A DNA stretch of 64,000 nt. Source: Frisingicoccus sp009929615 (GTDB taxonomy: Bacteria > Bacillota > Clostridia > Lachnospirales > Lachnospiraceae). Positions 49,188 to 58,584 of this stretch are shown piece after piece. A model generated the notes under the pieces. That model saw only the letters and a list, made by a program, of their open reading frames with translations. It was not told where the DNA came from and searched no databases. The number at the start of each line of letters is the position of its first letter. The first letter of the stretch is position 1. The position numbers were made by a program, and so were the translations under genes. The stretch spans positions 5,669 to 69,668 of the forward strand of contig JAQUXR010000012.1 in the NCBI GenBank assembly GCA_028692275.1, written 5' to 3'.

Positions 49188-51107
49188 ATGGAAGTCATAC
49201 TGGCAAAGAGTGCTGGATTCTGCCCGGGTGTACAACGGGCGGTCAATATGGTTTATGATGAAACAAAAAAAGAAGACAGCGGGCATGTTTACACATACGG
49301 ACCAATTATTCATAATGATGAAGTGGTGAAAGATTTAGAGTCCAGGGGTGTCCGGGTCATTGATTCGGCGGAGGAACTTCGTGGACGTCCAAAAGGTACG
49401 GTGATTATACGTTCCCATGGTGTTGCCCGTTCTGTTTATGAAGCTATACAGGCAGAAGGATTTAGGATTGTAGATGCAACATGTCCTTTTGTTAAGCGTA
49501 TTCATAATATTGTTGAGGAACAGGGAAAGGAAGGCCGGGATATCATTATTATCGGCAATTCAACCCATCCGGAAGTCCAGGGAATTCAAGGCTGGTGTTT
49601 GACGCCGTCCGTGGTTATTGAGAATGTTGACGAAGCTGTGAGATTTTCGCCAATTAACGCAGAAAAATTGTGCATTATATCACAAACGACATTTAATTAC
49701 AATAAATTTAAAGAATTGGTTGAAATTATTTCAAAAAAGGGTTATGATATAAACTGTGTAAACTCGATTTGTAATGCTACTGCTATTCGGCAGCAGGAAG
49801 TAAAGGATATTGCTTCCAAAGTTGACACCATGATTGTGATTGGTGACAAGAACAGTTCGAATACCCAGAAGCTATACGAAATCAGTAAAAAAGAATGCAG
49901 AAATACTTACTATATACAGACACTTGTTGATTTGGATTTAACTGCTTTTAAATCTATAAGGAATGTAGGTATTACAGCCGGGGCTTCAACCCCAAATAAT
50001 ATTATCGAGGAGGTTCATACTGCTATGTCAGAGTTGAGTTTTGAACAATTATTGGAAGCGTCTTTAAAGACAATTAGAAATGGGGAGGTCGTAGAGGGTA
50101 CTGTTATCGACGTTAAAGAGGATGAAATTATCCTTAATATAGGTTATAAAGCAGACGGAATTATCACACGTAACGAATATTCAAATACGCCAAACCTGGA
50201 TTTGACTACTGTAGTCAAAGAAGGAGAAACAATGCAGGCTAAAGTTCTTAAAGTAAACGATGGTGAAGGCCAGGTTTTATTAACTTATAAGAGACTGCTT
50301 GCAGAAAAAGGAAACAAGAAACTGGAAGAAGCATATAATAACAAAGAAGTGCTTACAGCTAAAGTTGCTAACGTACTTGATGGTGGTTTAAGCGTTGTTG
50401 TTGAAGAAGCCAGAGTATTTATTCCAGCAAGCCTTGTATCCGACAGCTATGAAAAGAATCTTGGAAAATACGATGGTGAAGAAATCAGCTTCGTTATTAC
50501 CGAGTTCAACCCAAGAAAACGCCGTATTATCGGTGATAGAAAACAGCTTCTTTTAGCTGAAAGAGCTGAGAAACAGAAAGAATTATTTGCACGTATTAAT
50601 GTTGGTGATGTTGTTGACGGTAAAGTTAAGAACGTTACAGACTTTGGTGCATTTATTGACTTAGGTGGCGCTGACGGACTTCTTCATATTTCTGAGATGT
50701 CCTGGGGACGTGTTGAGAATCCTAAGAAGTTATTAAAAGTCGGTGATGATATCACTGTATTAATTAAGGATATCCAGGGAGAAAAGATTGCCCTCAGCCT
50801 TAAATTTGCAGATCAGAACCCATGGCTTACAGCTTCTGAAAAATATGCTGTAGGTAATATCATCGAAGGAAGAGTTGCCAGAATGACAGATTTTGGTGCA
50901 TTCGTAGAACTTGAACCAGGCGTAGATGCTTTGCTTCACGTTTCTCAGATTTCCAAAGATCATGTTGAAAAACCTTCAGATGTTTTACAGGTTGGTGAAA
51001 TCATTACAGCTAAGGTTGTTGACTTCAATGAAGAAGACAGAAAAATCAGCCTGAGCATTAAAGCAATGGAAGCTCCAGCTAGAGAAGACGATATGATAGA
51101 AGAGTAA
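49188..51107 (+). CDS. ispH: IspH (HMBPP reductase) fused to S1 RNA-binding domains
   Basis: A 639-residue fusion. Residues ~1-280 are IspH: the three Fe-S Cys lie in AKSAGFCPGVQRAV, VDATCPFV and NSICNATAIRQQEV, with IGNSTHPEVQGIQGW and TAGASTPNNIIEEV. Residues ~295-639 are four S1 domains (starting at about 297, 385, 470 and 555), two with DFGAFIDLGGADGLLHISEMSWG and DFGAFVELEPGVDALLHVSQIS cores, as in ribosomal protein S1. IspH makes IPP and DMAPP in the MEP pathway; the S1 part likely binds mRNA. AGGAGTATT precedes ATG. A terminator follows. Confidence 0.96.
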   Translation: MEVILAKSAGFCPGVQRAVNMVYDETKKEDSGHVYTYGPIIHNDEVVKDLESRGVRVIDSAEELRGRPKGTVIIRSHGVARSVYEAIQAEGFRIVDATCPFVKRIHNIVEEQGKEGRDIIIIGNSTHPEVQGIQGWCLTPSVVIENVDEAVRFSPINAEKLCIISQTTFNYNKFKELVEIISKKGYDINCVNSICNATAIRQQEVKDIASKVDTMIVIGDKNSSNTQKLYEISKKECRNTYYIQTLVDLDLTAFKSIRNVGITAGASTPNNIIEEVHTAMSELSFEQLLEASLKTIRNGEVVEGTVIDVKEDEIILNIGYKADGIITRNEYSNTPNLDLTTVVKEGETMQAKVLKVNDGEGQVLLTYKRLLAEKGNKKLEEAYNNKEVLTAKVANVLDGGLSVVVEEARVFIPASLVSDSYEKNLGKYDGEEISFVITEFNPRKRRIIGDRKQLLLAERAEKQKELFARINVGDVVDGKVKNVTDFGAFIDLGGADGLLHISEMSWGRVENPKKLLKVGDDITVLIKDIQGEKIALSLKFADQNPWLTASEKYAVGNIIEGRVARMTDFGAFVELEPGVDALLHVSQISKDHVEKPSDVLQVGEIITAKVVDFNEEDRKISLSIKAMEAPAREDDMIEE

Positions 51108-51123
51108 TCTTATGGACATATGG

Positions 51124-51162
51124 ATGCAGGAATATACAGATGTATGTTCCTGCATTTTTTTC
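51124..51162 (+). terminator. Rho-independent terminator
   Basis: ATGCAGGAA (51124-51132) and TTCCTGCAT (51147-51155), then TTTTTTTC. Confidence 0.92.
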
Positions 51163-51200
51163 TATTTGTTCTACTATATAAATAAGAGGAGGTATTAATT

Positions 51201-51977
51201 ATGGATACCTTTAAGCTATTAAAACTGAAGTATTATTTTATTCACCTGATTTTAGGAACAGGCTCCATTCTTTTTGGCGGCGGAATTTTGCAGGCAATCA
51301 TCGTGGAGATGATTAATGAATATGACAGCGGTTCCAGAGTGGCATATGTTTGCGGGATTGTCGCATGTGGGGCCCTCATTCTCTATGGTGTTTTTGAAAT
51401 TTTCCAGGCTTTTCATTATGAAAAACGTATTTTAAAGCCCTTGAGTAAAGATGAGAGAAAACAGTTTATAGATGAACTCACAGATGATGTGGAAATGTCT
51501 ATTCCGAGCCAGGCCGTAATGACAAAACATTACCTGCTTCTTCCTATAAGAAATAGTTCTTTTGTTCGAATTTTTCCTAAGGATTATATTCTTGCCTGTT
51601 TTCAGGCAGATATCCATAAAGAAAAAACAGCGACCGTTGTGCAGATGATTATTTATGATATGGATTTTAAAGCAGTTCACGTAGATATCAGAGGTGCGGG
51701 AAGTTCGGCCATGGCCGGAGAACTTTATGAAAAAATCTGCGAGAGTATACCTTGGATTTTTCATGAAGATTATGACAGCTTCCTGGCACAAAGCCGAAAA
51801 AGCGGTTATCGCAGGAAACTGGTAAAACAGATGGAAGATGCCAAAATGCGTTTTGAAACAGGTTACAGCGGAGACTCAGAAGGTGAAGAAGAAATTCAAG
51901 CTATGTCTGAAGATGCAAAGGAACGTCTGAATTCAGATTCTTTACGGCAACGGTTTTTCTCTAAAAAAGCCAAATAA
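51201..51977 (+). CDS. Uncharacterised two-helix membrane protein
   Basis: I do not recognise this 258-residue protein. Two N-terminal transmembrane helices (about 12-35 and 48-68) precede a soluble domain of about 190 residues (HYEKRILKPLSKDERKQFIDELTDDVEM...IRIFPKDYILACFQADIHKEKT...MIIYDMDFKAVHVDI), ending in a charged tail rich in Glu and Lys. AGAGGAGG precedes the ATG. Its 3' end overlaps the convergent exonuclease gene by 36 bases. No neighbour suggests a role. Confidence 0.75.
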   Translation: MDTFKLLKLKYYFIHLILGTGSILFGGGILQAIIVEMINEYDSGSRVAYVCGIVACGALILYGVFEIFQAFHYEKRILKPLSKDERKQFIDELTDDVEMSIPSQAVMTKHYLLLPIRNSSFVRIFPKDYILACFQADIHKEKTATVVQMIIYDMDFKAVHVDIRGAGSSAMAGELYEKICESIPWIFHEDYDSFLAQSRKSGYRRKLVKQMEDAKMRFETGYSGDSEGEEEIQAMSEDAKERLNSDSLRQRFFSKKAK

Positions 51978-52985
51978 ACAAAAAATCATTTTTATATACT
52001 CCCGTTGACGGTTGGTGTCTTTAATAAAAGTCTCGTCTAAAGAAAACCAGTTATAGCAGTTTTCACGACGGGCCTTTTCCCAGTGGCTTCGGTCGATATA
52101 GGACATCATGGATTTATGAACAGCATAATCTTCGGCGGGAAGATATATATAATTTTTAAAATCGGCATAATAATAGCGCAGTCCCTGTGGGTAAAGAGGT
52201 ATTTGCAGATGGATAATATCCGGAGAAATATCCAGATGGAATCCTAAAGCTTCCCAGTTCAGAGGGGCAGGAAGGCAGACCGCTGGTTTTAACGTCAGAG
52301 TCAGATGTGTTTCTTCAATGACTGGAGGCACAGGAAAAGTATAGGCACCATTGAAAAATCGAAAATAATTGCATATTGGAAGAATCTTGACTAATGAGAT
52401 TAAGTCTCCCTGATTATGCACAAATAAAAGGTTCAGAGTTTCTGAATCTTTTGTTTTTATATAATCGTGATAGGCTTTGATAAGATGACGGCCCGAAGGG
52501 GCTTTGGGAGGTTTGAAACCAAGCCATTGTGCCATTGTCTTTAACTTCATATCAGGTACAGGCCATAGCAGTTTATAGGGTGAAAAACATCGGTATAAAT
52601 CCAGAGGACTGGCGGCAAAGTTCAGTGATTTTAAAGGATTTTCCAAACCGCATTGAAGATATCTTGTATGGAGAAAAGGCAAGTCAAAGGTTTGTCCGTT
52701 GTAGGTGATGAGCCGTAAATCAGGAGAATGCTGCATCCGTTTTTTTAAAAACGCAGAAAAAGCAGAGAGAATGTCTCTTTCACCGAAAAGCTCCAGGGAG
52801 TCGGAAAGCCACTGGATGATGTGAAGTTGTTCTCCGTCAAACCAGCTACAGCCAATCATGAAAAGGGCGGACATATCCGGTGACAAACCAGTCGTTTCAA
52901 TATCGAGAAAAAGGATGTCCCCAACAATATTCTTTTCTGAACAGGATGGCAGCTGATACTGGAAATCCAAGGTAGATGTTTGCAT
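51942..52985 (-). CDS. YprB-like RNase H-fold exonuclease
   Basis: A 347-residue protein of the DnaQ/RNase H-like superfamily: ILFLDIETTGLSP carries the DxE metal ligands, LITYNGQTFDLPFL the second Asp, and HNQGDLISLVKI the closing HxxxxD region, in the YprB ordering. Residues ~215-347 have no obvious motif. Substrate (structured RNA or DNA) unknown. The 3' end lies in the convergent membrane protein gene with no terminator between them. Confidence 0.85.
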   Translation of the reverse strand: MQTSTLDFQYQLPSCSEKNIVGDILFLDIETTGLSPDMSALFMIGCSWFDGEQLHIIQWLSDSLELFGERDILSAFSAFLKKRMQHSPDLRLITYNGQTFDLPFLHTRYLQCGLENPLKSLNFAASPLDLYRCFSPYKLLWPVPDMKLKTMAQWLGFKPPKAPSGRHLIKAYHDYIKTKDSETLNLLFVHNQGDLISLVKILPICNYFRFFNGAYTFPVPPVIEETHLTLTLKPAVCLPAPLNWEALGFHLDISPDIIHLQIPLYPQGLRYYYADFKNYIYLPAEDYAVHKSMMSYIDRSHWEKARRENCYNWFSLDETFIKDTNRQREYIKMIFCLFGFFREKPLP

Positions 52986-53052
52986 TCTAGTTCTCCTTAC
53001 TTTTTAAATATGTTTTTATTATAGCACAGGGTCAAAAAAAGAGACTGCTAAA

Positions 53053-53081
53053 TTGATTTTTTATATAAAATCGTGTATAGT
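53053..53081 (+). promoter_or_regulatory. Sigma-A type promoter
   Basis: TTGATT (53053-53058), 17-base spacer, TATAGT (53076-53081), before the CmpB-family/ruvAB genes. Confidence 0.7.
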
Positions 53082-53109
53082 TAAATAAAAATCGTGGAGG
53101 ATAACTCAT

Positions 53110-53997
53110 TTGAATTTTAGTACAGATTTCTATCATATATTATGGTTTTTTATTATTTACTGTTTTTTAGGCTGGGTATGGGAGAGTTCTTTTTGCTCCA
53201 TCAAAGCTAAGAAACTGATTAACAGAGGATTTCTTATTGGACCTTATATTCCGATATATGGATGCGGTGCCCTGGTTGTCTATCTGACCTTGTATCCTTT
53301 GAGAGACCAGCTCCTGCTTGTTTATATCGGCGGGGTTATTTTTCCGACGATTCTGGAGTTTGTGACATCCTGGGTCATGGAAAAGGTTTTTGCGGCTACA
53401 TGGTGGGATTATAGTAATGAGAAGTTTAATATTCAGGGCAGAATATGCCTGAAGGTTTCCCTTTTCTGGGGATTTTTTTCAGTTGCCATGGTGGAAATAT
53501 TCCATCCGCTGGTTTTGATGCTTATTGATAAGATACCACGTCATACAGGCGAAATTGCCGGTGGCATTTTTGTTGTTGTCTTTTCGGCAGATTTTGCACA
53601 TACAGTTGTTGCAACTCTCGATATCAAGAAGACCCTTGCAAAGATGGAGAATGTCCGTGCTGATATTCTTCAATTCCTGGAAGTACATAACCTTGGTGCA
53701 GAGTATAAAGAACTTTCACCATCGCGTATGCTCAACTACTTGAAAGAACAGTGGGAAGAACGGAAGGAATATCTTGAAAATATTCCGGTTGCGGGAACGA
53801 TTAGTGAATATAAGGAAGAACTGGAAGAAAAATTATCAGCTCTTGTTAAACGTTACGAAGGCAATAAACCAAAAAGACGCAGAGCCAGAGTGCTTCAGCG
53901 TCATGTAAAAGCTTATCCAAAACTGAAATCAACAAAGTACTCTGTTTCTTTGGATGAAATGAAAAAACGTTTGGAAAAGCTGAGAAAGGAAAAATAA
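53110..53997 (+). CDS. CmpB-family putative ABC-transporter permease-like membrane protein
   Basis: A 295-residue protein with the family block FIIYCFLGWVWESSFCSIKAKKLINRGFLIGPYIPIYGCGALVVYLTL and EFVTSWVMEKVFAATWWDYSNEKFNIQGRICL, in about five to six helices (residues ~8-180), then a basic, helical cytoplasmic tail (about 185-295) full of Lys/Arg/Glu. The family has been linked to ABC permeases but transport has not been shown. TTG start is supported by GTGGAGGA 10 bases upstream. The stop is one base before the ruvA ATG. Confidence 0.82.
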   Translation: MNFSTDFYHILWFFIIYCFLGWVWESSFCSIKAKKLINRGFLIGPYIPIYGCGALVVYLTLYPLRDQLLLVYIGGVIFPTILEFVTSWVMEKVFAATWWDYSNEKFNIQGRICLKVSLFWGFFSVAMVEIFHPLVLMLIDKIPRHTGEIAGGIFVVVFSADFAHTVVATLDIKKTLAKMENVRADILQFLEVHNLGAEYKELSPSRMLNYLKEQWEERKEYLENIPVAGTISEYKEELEEKLSALVKRYEGNKPKRRRARVLQRHVKAYPKLKSTKYSVSLDEMKKRLEKLRKEK

Positions 53998-53998
53998 T

Positions 53999-54607
53999 AT
54001 GATCTCATTTATTCGAGGAAGTCTTGCAGAGATAGGATTGGATTATATTGTTCTGGATAATCAGGGCGTAGGTTATTTGATATATACACCGGCATCAGTT
54101 ATTGAAGAATTACCGATGATTGGAGAAAAAGTTCAGATACATACTTATATGTATGTCCGGGAAGACCAGCTTTCCCTTTATGGATTTTTGACAAGAGATG
54201 ATTTGCAGATATTCAAACTGCTTATTGGTGTCAGTGGCATTGGGCCGAAAGGAGCACTTGGCATTCTTTCTACAATTTCGCCAAATCAGCTGCGTCTTGC
54301 GGTATTGTCAGGCGATTCTAAAACGATAGGAAAAGCACCGGGGATAGGACCAAAAACGGCACAAAAATTAATTATTGAGTTAAAAGATAAATTAAAATTA
54401 GAGGATATCTATGAAGATGACCTTGGAGAATCTACAGGAAATGGAGATTTGAGCAGTGGTGCCGGGAAAGAGGCTATGCTTGCCCTTGTATCGTTGGGGT
54501 ATTCGGAAACGGAAGCCTTTAAGGCTTTAAAAAGGGTGGAAGTTACACCGGATATGGACAGTGAAACACTATTGAAACTGGCACTGAAACAAATGCTTAC
54601 CTTGTAA
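53999..54607 (+). CDS. ruvA: Holliday junction DNA helicase subunit RuvA
   Basis: A 202-residue protein: N-terminal OB fold (ISFIRGSLAEIGLDYIVLDNQGVGYLI), two HhH motifs (LLIGVSGIGPKGALGIL and IGKAPGIGPKTAQKLIIELKDKL), and a C-terminal UBA-like helix bundle (AMLALVSLGYSETEAFKALKRV) that contacts RuvB. The ATG directly follows the CmpB-family stop. It binds Holliday junctions and loads RuvB, 12 bases downstream. Confidence 0.96.
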   Translation: MISFIRGSLAEIGLDYIVLDNQGVGYLIYTPASVIEELPMIGEKVQIHTYMYVREDQLSLYGFLTRDDLQIFKLLIGVSGIGPKGALGILSTISPNQLRLAVLSGDSKTIGKAPGIGPKTAQKLIIELKDKLKLEDIYEDDLGESTGNGDLSSGAGKEAMLALVSLGYSETEAFKALKRVEVTPDMDSETLLKLALKQMLTL

Positions 54608-54619
54608 AGGCGTTAAATA

Positions 54620-55615
54620 ATGAATAAACGAATAATAACAACAGAATTTATAGAAGAAGATATAAAAACAGAGAATAGTCTTCGCCCTGTCAGACTGGAT
54701 GAGTATATTGGCCAGCCGAAGATTAAAGAGGTGCTTGGAATCTATATTCAGGCAGCAAAACAGAGGGATGAAGCCTTGGATCATGTGCTTTTTTACGGCC
54801 CGCCCGGACTTGGAAAGACAACTCTGGCTGGAATTATTGCAAATGAAATGGGTGTACATATGAAAGTGACTTCCGGTCCGGCTATTGAACGACCGGGAGA
54901 AATCGCTGCTATTTTGAATGGACTTTCCCAGGGGGATATATTGTTTATCGATGAAATTCACCGTCTGAACCGACAGGTTGAAGAGGTGCTCTACCCGGCC
55001 ATGGAAGATTTCGCCATTGATATTATGATTGGCAAGGGGGCGACAGCCCGGTCGATTCGTTTGGATTTGCCCCAGTTCACCCTGATTGGTGCGACGACAA
55101 GGGCAGGAATGCTTTCGGCACCTTTACGAGACCGTTTTGGCGTTATTCAGCGGTTAGAATTCTATTCAGCTGAGGAACTTGGAGAAATTATCCTTCGTTC
55201 TGCAGATGTTTTGAATATGGAGATGGATAAATCCGGAGCTATGGAGCTTGCAAGACGTTCCAGAGGAACACCGAGACTTGCAAATCGTCTGTTAAAACGG
55301 GTACGTGATTATGCACAGGTAAAGTACGATGGCCGGGTGACAGAAAAAGTGGCCAGAGAAGTGCTGGATATTTTAGAGGTGGACCGCTATGGTCTGGATT
55401 CTGTGGATAGAAGTATTCTTTGGACGATGATTGAAAAATTTGGTGGTGGTCCGGTTGGACTGGATACACTGGCAGCATCTATAGGGGAGGATTCAGGAAC
55501 ATTGGAAGATGTCTATGAACCTTATCTGCTTCAAAATGGTTTTCTTCACAGGACACCAAGGGGAAGAGTAGTCACACCGATGGCCTATAAACATCTGGGA
55601 CTGCCTGTGGAATAA
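54620..55615 (+). CDS. ruvB: Holliday junction DNA helicase subunit RuvB
   Basis: A 331-residue AAA+ motor: LRPVRLDEYIGQPKIKEVLGIYIQAAKQR, Walker A YGPPGLGKTTLAGII, Walker B FIDEIHRLN, sensor I GATTRAGMLSAPLRDRFG, and the winged helix (VEKFGGGPVGLDTLAASIGEDSGTLEDVYEPYLLQNGFL). It drives branch migration of Holliday junctions. Same operon as ruvA. Confidence 0.97.
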   Translation: MNKRIITTEFIEEDIKTENSLRPVRLDEYIGQPKIKEVLGIYIQAAKQRDEALDHVLFYGPPGLGKTTLAGIIANEMGVHMKVTSGPAIERPGEIAAILNGLSQGDILFIDEIHRLNRQVEEVLYPAMEDFAIDIMIGKGATARSIRLDLPQFTLIGATTRAGMLSAPLRDRFGVIQRLEFYSAEELGEIILRSADVLNMEMDKSGAMELARRSRGTPRLANRLLKRVRDYAQVKYDGRVTEKVAREVLDILEVDRYGLDSVDRSILWTMIEKFGGGPVGLDTLAASIGEDSGTLEDVYEPYLLQNGFLHRTPRGRVVTPMAYKHLGLPVE

Positions 55616-55622
55616 ATTAGTC

Positions 55623-55651
55623 TTGTTTTTGTGCATTGGAACGATTATAAT
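55623..55651 (+). promoter_or_regulatory. Sigma-A type promoter of zapA
   Basis: TTGTTT (55623-55628), 17-base spacer, TATAAT (55646-55651). Confidence 0.8.
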
Positions 55652-55683
55652 AAATATAATGATTGTAAACTGGAGGGAAGAGA

Positions 55684-56085
55684 ATGGCTGCAAAAAAAGA
55701 TATCCAAGTATTAATCGGCGGCAAAGTTTATACATTGAGCGGCTATGAGAGTGAAGAATATTTGCAGAAAATTGCATTATACATAAATAATAAGATGGAT
55801 GAGATGAACCAGATTCCGAATTACAGGAGATTGGGGATGGACATGCAGAAGACCTTATTAGAATTGAATATGGCAGATGATTATCATAAGGCGAAAAAAC
55901 AGGTAGAAGTACTTGAAGGTGATATTGAGGAGAAAGATAAGACCGAATATGACCTGAAGCATGAATTAATCAGTGCCCAGATTCATCTGGAAGAATCAGA
56001 AAAAGAAATTGAAAGACTTAAAGCTGAGATTAATGATCTGCAGAAACAGATTGTAAAATTAGAAACGAGAGCCTATCAGAAATAA
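55684..56085 (+). CDS. zapA: Cell division protein ZapA
   Basis: A 133-residue protein: the N-terminal DIQVLIGGKVYTLSGYESEEYLQKIALYINNKMDEM is the ZapA domain, followed by a coiled coil (about 60-130; ENEDDYHKAKKQVEVLEGDI-like heptads) longer than in E. coli. It binds FtsZ and bundles filaments at the division ring. GGAGGG precedes the ATG. A terminator follows, so it is transcribed alone from its own promoter. The gene order ruvB-zapA-U32 peptidase is frequent in Clostridia. Confidence 0.92.
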   Translation: MAAKKDIQVLIGGKVYTLSGYESEEYLQKIALYINNKMDEMNQIPNYRRLGMDMQKTLLELNMADDYHKAKKQVEVLEGDIEEKDKTEYDLKHELISAQIHLEESEKEIERLKAEINDLQKQIVKLETRAYQK

Positions 56086-56096
56086 GAACAATGTCA

Positions 56097-56126
56097 GACG
56101 GGAAATTCATAATTTCCCGTCTTTCA
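56097..56126 (+). terminator. Rho-independent terminator
   Basis: GACGGGAAATT (56097-56107), loop CAT, AATTTCCCGTC (56111-56121), then TTTC; short T run. Confidence 0.8.
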
Positions 56127-56164
56127 TGTTATAAGCGAGAACGGTTTATAGAAATGGTGGAAGT

Positions 56165-58567
56165 ATGACGATATTAAGAGATGGTAAAAAGGATATAGAA
56201 ATTTTAGCACCGGCAGGCTCTGTACTTGGAATGACGGCGGCATTTAATGGTGGTGCAGATGCGGTCTATATGGGAGGCAGTCGTTTTGGTGCCAGAGCCT
56301 ATGCGGATAATCCGAATGAGGATGAATTAAAACAGGCGATTGATTATGCGCATCTTCATCATAAAAAGCTTTATCTGACTTTAAATACGCTTTTAAAGGA
56401 CCGGGAATTAGAGGATGAAGTTTATCGTTTTCTTAATCCATATTATAAAGAAGGACTGGACGGAGTCCTTGTTCAGGATATGGGTCTTTTCGCTATGCTC
56501 AAAGAAAGTTTTCCTGGATTACCGCTTCATGCCAGCACCCAGATGACGATTACGGGAACGGATATGAGTCAATGGCTGGAAAAACAAGGGATGGAACGTA
56601 TTGTTTTGTCAAGGGAACTGTCTATCGATGAGATTCGCAGAATTCGACAGAGTACAAAGATGGAACTGGAAGTTTTTGTTCAGGGTGCCTTGTGCTATTG
56701 CTATTCCGGTCAGTGTCTTATGAGCAGTATGATTGGTGGGCGAAGTGGAAACCGTGGGCGATGCGCCCAGCCCTGCAGGCTGCCTTATCAGGCGGATGGA
56801 GATAAAAGACCATCCTATCTCTTAAGTCCGAAGGACATATGTACCCTTGAAGATATTCCGGATTTAGTTGATGCCGGGGTGAATTCTCTGAAGATTGAAG
56901 GAAGAATGAAGAAGCCGGAATATGCAGCACTGGCAGCATGGCTTTATCGTCATTATGTGGATATGTATCTGGAACAGGGTCGTGATAAGTACAGAGTGGA
57001 ACGTAAAGATGTGGAAAAACTTATGGATTTATATAACCGTGGAGGTTTTTCAGGTGGTTATTTCCGGCAGCATAATTCAGAATCTATGATTTTTAGAGAG
57101 CGGCCAAACCACATGGGACTTATGTGCGGAGAGGTGACAGAAAAAGGAAGTATCCGGGCAGTAACAGCTCTCCGGGTGGGAGATGTTGTGGAAGTCAGGC
57201 CGGGAAATGGCAAGGAACCAGTCCAGTGGACGTTGGAGCAGAATGTTCGCGAAGGTGAAATCTTCTGGCCGGACCGGTCCAAAAAAGATAAAAAAGGTCC
57301 TAAATTTACGGCAGGAACAAAGTCATACAGAATGCGGAATCAGGCATTAATCGACCAGATTCACGAGACCTATGTAAGACCGGAACTGAAAGAAAAGATT
57401 TATGGCACATTAAGAATTGTGAAAGGTTTTCCTGCTATTCTGACAGTGACTTTGGGTGAAATAAGCCATACTGTCGAGGGTGAAATAGTCGAAGGTGCAA
57501 AAAACCGGCCAATGGCAGAGGAACAGCTTAAAAAACCGATTTTGAAGACCGGAAGTACGCCTTTTGTTTTTGAAAAACTGGATGTTATAACAGATGGAGA
57601 GAGTTTTATACCGAATCAGCAGTTGAATGAGCTGCGTCGGCAGGGAATGGAGCTTTTGGAGAACAGCTTTTTAGAACAGTTTCACCGTGTAGACGGCATA
57701 CTGCCGGAAAAGGTGATTTCCGAAAAGAATATATCTGCCAGGGGGGCAGTATGCCCGAAGCTAAATATCAGTCTGAGTGGCAGGGATACACTGAAAAAAG
57801 GACGTATGATTAGAAATTATGATGAAGTTTCCCGGGTTTATATGGAACTTCATGAAGCGGCCGGTGAGAATTTTGAAACGGCCAGAATATTTAAAGAAGC
57901 AGGGAAGGAAATCTATTTTGCCCTGCCCGGAATTTTGCGTGAAAAGGATAAAAAACTTCTTGAAAGATACATTGAGGAAGCCGGACCATGGACAGATGGT
58001 TATCTGGTGCGGCAGATGGAGGGCCTTTTGTATATCCAGAAGGTACATCCGGAGGCATCCCTTGTTCTGGATGGAAGTATCTATGCCATGAATCGTCGAA
58101 CGAAGGCCTTTTTAAAGAATATAGGAAAAACTATTCTGACAGCGCCTGTAGAGCTGAATTATTCGGAACTTCTGGATTTGGGATGTAAAGATATGGAACT
58201 GTCTGTCTATGGACATCAACAGCTTATGATTTCATCCCAGTGTGTAAAAAAGACTCGGGAAGGTTGTAGAAAACAACCGGAAATGATACAATTAACAGAC
58301 CGGCAGCACAAACATTTTTATGTTTATAATGAATGTGAATTCTGTTATAACAGGATATATAACGGACTGCCTACAATGCTTCTGGATAAAAAGAAAGAGA
58401 TTCTGAATCTTGCACCAGCTGCCCTTCGTTTGAATTTTACGATGGAAGGATTAGAGCAGATGGAGGCAATGATAGAGAATTATAGAGAAGTTTATATTCA
58501 GGACGGTCAGGAACGCAATATTCTGAAGGACTTTACCCGGGGACATTTTACCCGTGGAATAGAGTAA
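56165..58567 (+). CDS. U32 family peptidase / RlhA-like tRNA-rRNA hydroxylation protein with DUF3656
   Basis: An 800-residue protein. The N-terminal U32 TIM-barrel-like domain (about 5-300) has ILAPAGSVLGMTAAFNGGADAVYMGG, GVLVQDMGLF, and the four-Cys cluster GALCYCYSGQCLM...GNRGRCAQPC. A DUF3656 region (about 380-560) and further C-terminal domain with a CEFCYN motif follow. In E. coli the relative RlhA makes 5-hydroxycytidine 2501 in 23S rRNA. Despite the name, proteolysis is doubtful. GGTGGAAGT precedes the ATG. The SEDS gene follows 17 bases on, so it could share a transcript. Confidence 0.88.
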   Translation: MTILRDGKKDIEILAPAGSVLGMTAAFNGGADAVYMGGSRFGARAYADNPNEDELKQAIDYAHLHHKKLYLTLNTLLKDRELEDEVYRFLNPYYKEGLDGVLVQDMGLFAMLKESFPGLPLHASTQMTITGTDMSQWLEKQGMERIVLSRELSIDEIRRIRQSTKMELEVFVQGALCYCYSGQCLMSSMIGGRSGNRGRCAQPCRLPYQADGDKRPSYLLSPKDICTLEDIPDLVDAGVNSLKIEGRMKKPEYAALAAWLYRHYVDMYLEQGRDKYRVERKDVEKLMDLYNRGGFSGGYFRQHNSESMIFRERPNHMGLMCGEVTEKGSIRAVTALRVGDVVEVRPGNGKEPVQWTLEQNVREGEIFWPDRSKKDKKGPKFTAGTKSYRMRNQALIDQIHETYVRPELKEKIYGTLRIVKGFPAILTVTLGEISHTVEGEIVEGAKNRPMAEEQLKKPILKTGSTPFVFEKLDVITDGESFIPNQQLNELRRQGMELLENSFLEQFHRVDGILPEKVISEKNISARGAVCPKLNISLSGRDTLKKGRMIRNYDEVSRVYMELHEAAGENFETARIFKEAGKEIYFALPGILREKDKKLLERYIEEAGPWTDGYLVRQMEGLLYIQKVHPEASLVLDGSIYAMNRRTKAFLKNIGKTILTAPVELNYSELLDLGCKDMELSVYGHQQLMISSQCVKKTREGCRKQPEMIQLTDRQHKHFYVYNECEFCYNRIYNGLPTMLLDKKKEILNLAPAALRLNFTMEGLEQMEAMIENYREVYIQDGQERNILKDFTRGHFTRGIE

Positions 58568-58584
58568 GGAGACGTGGGATACTT

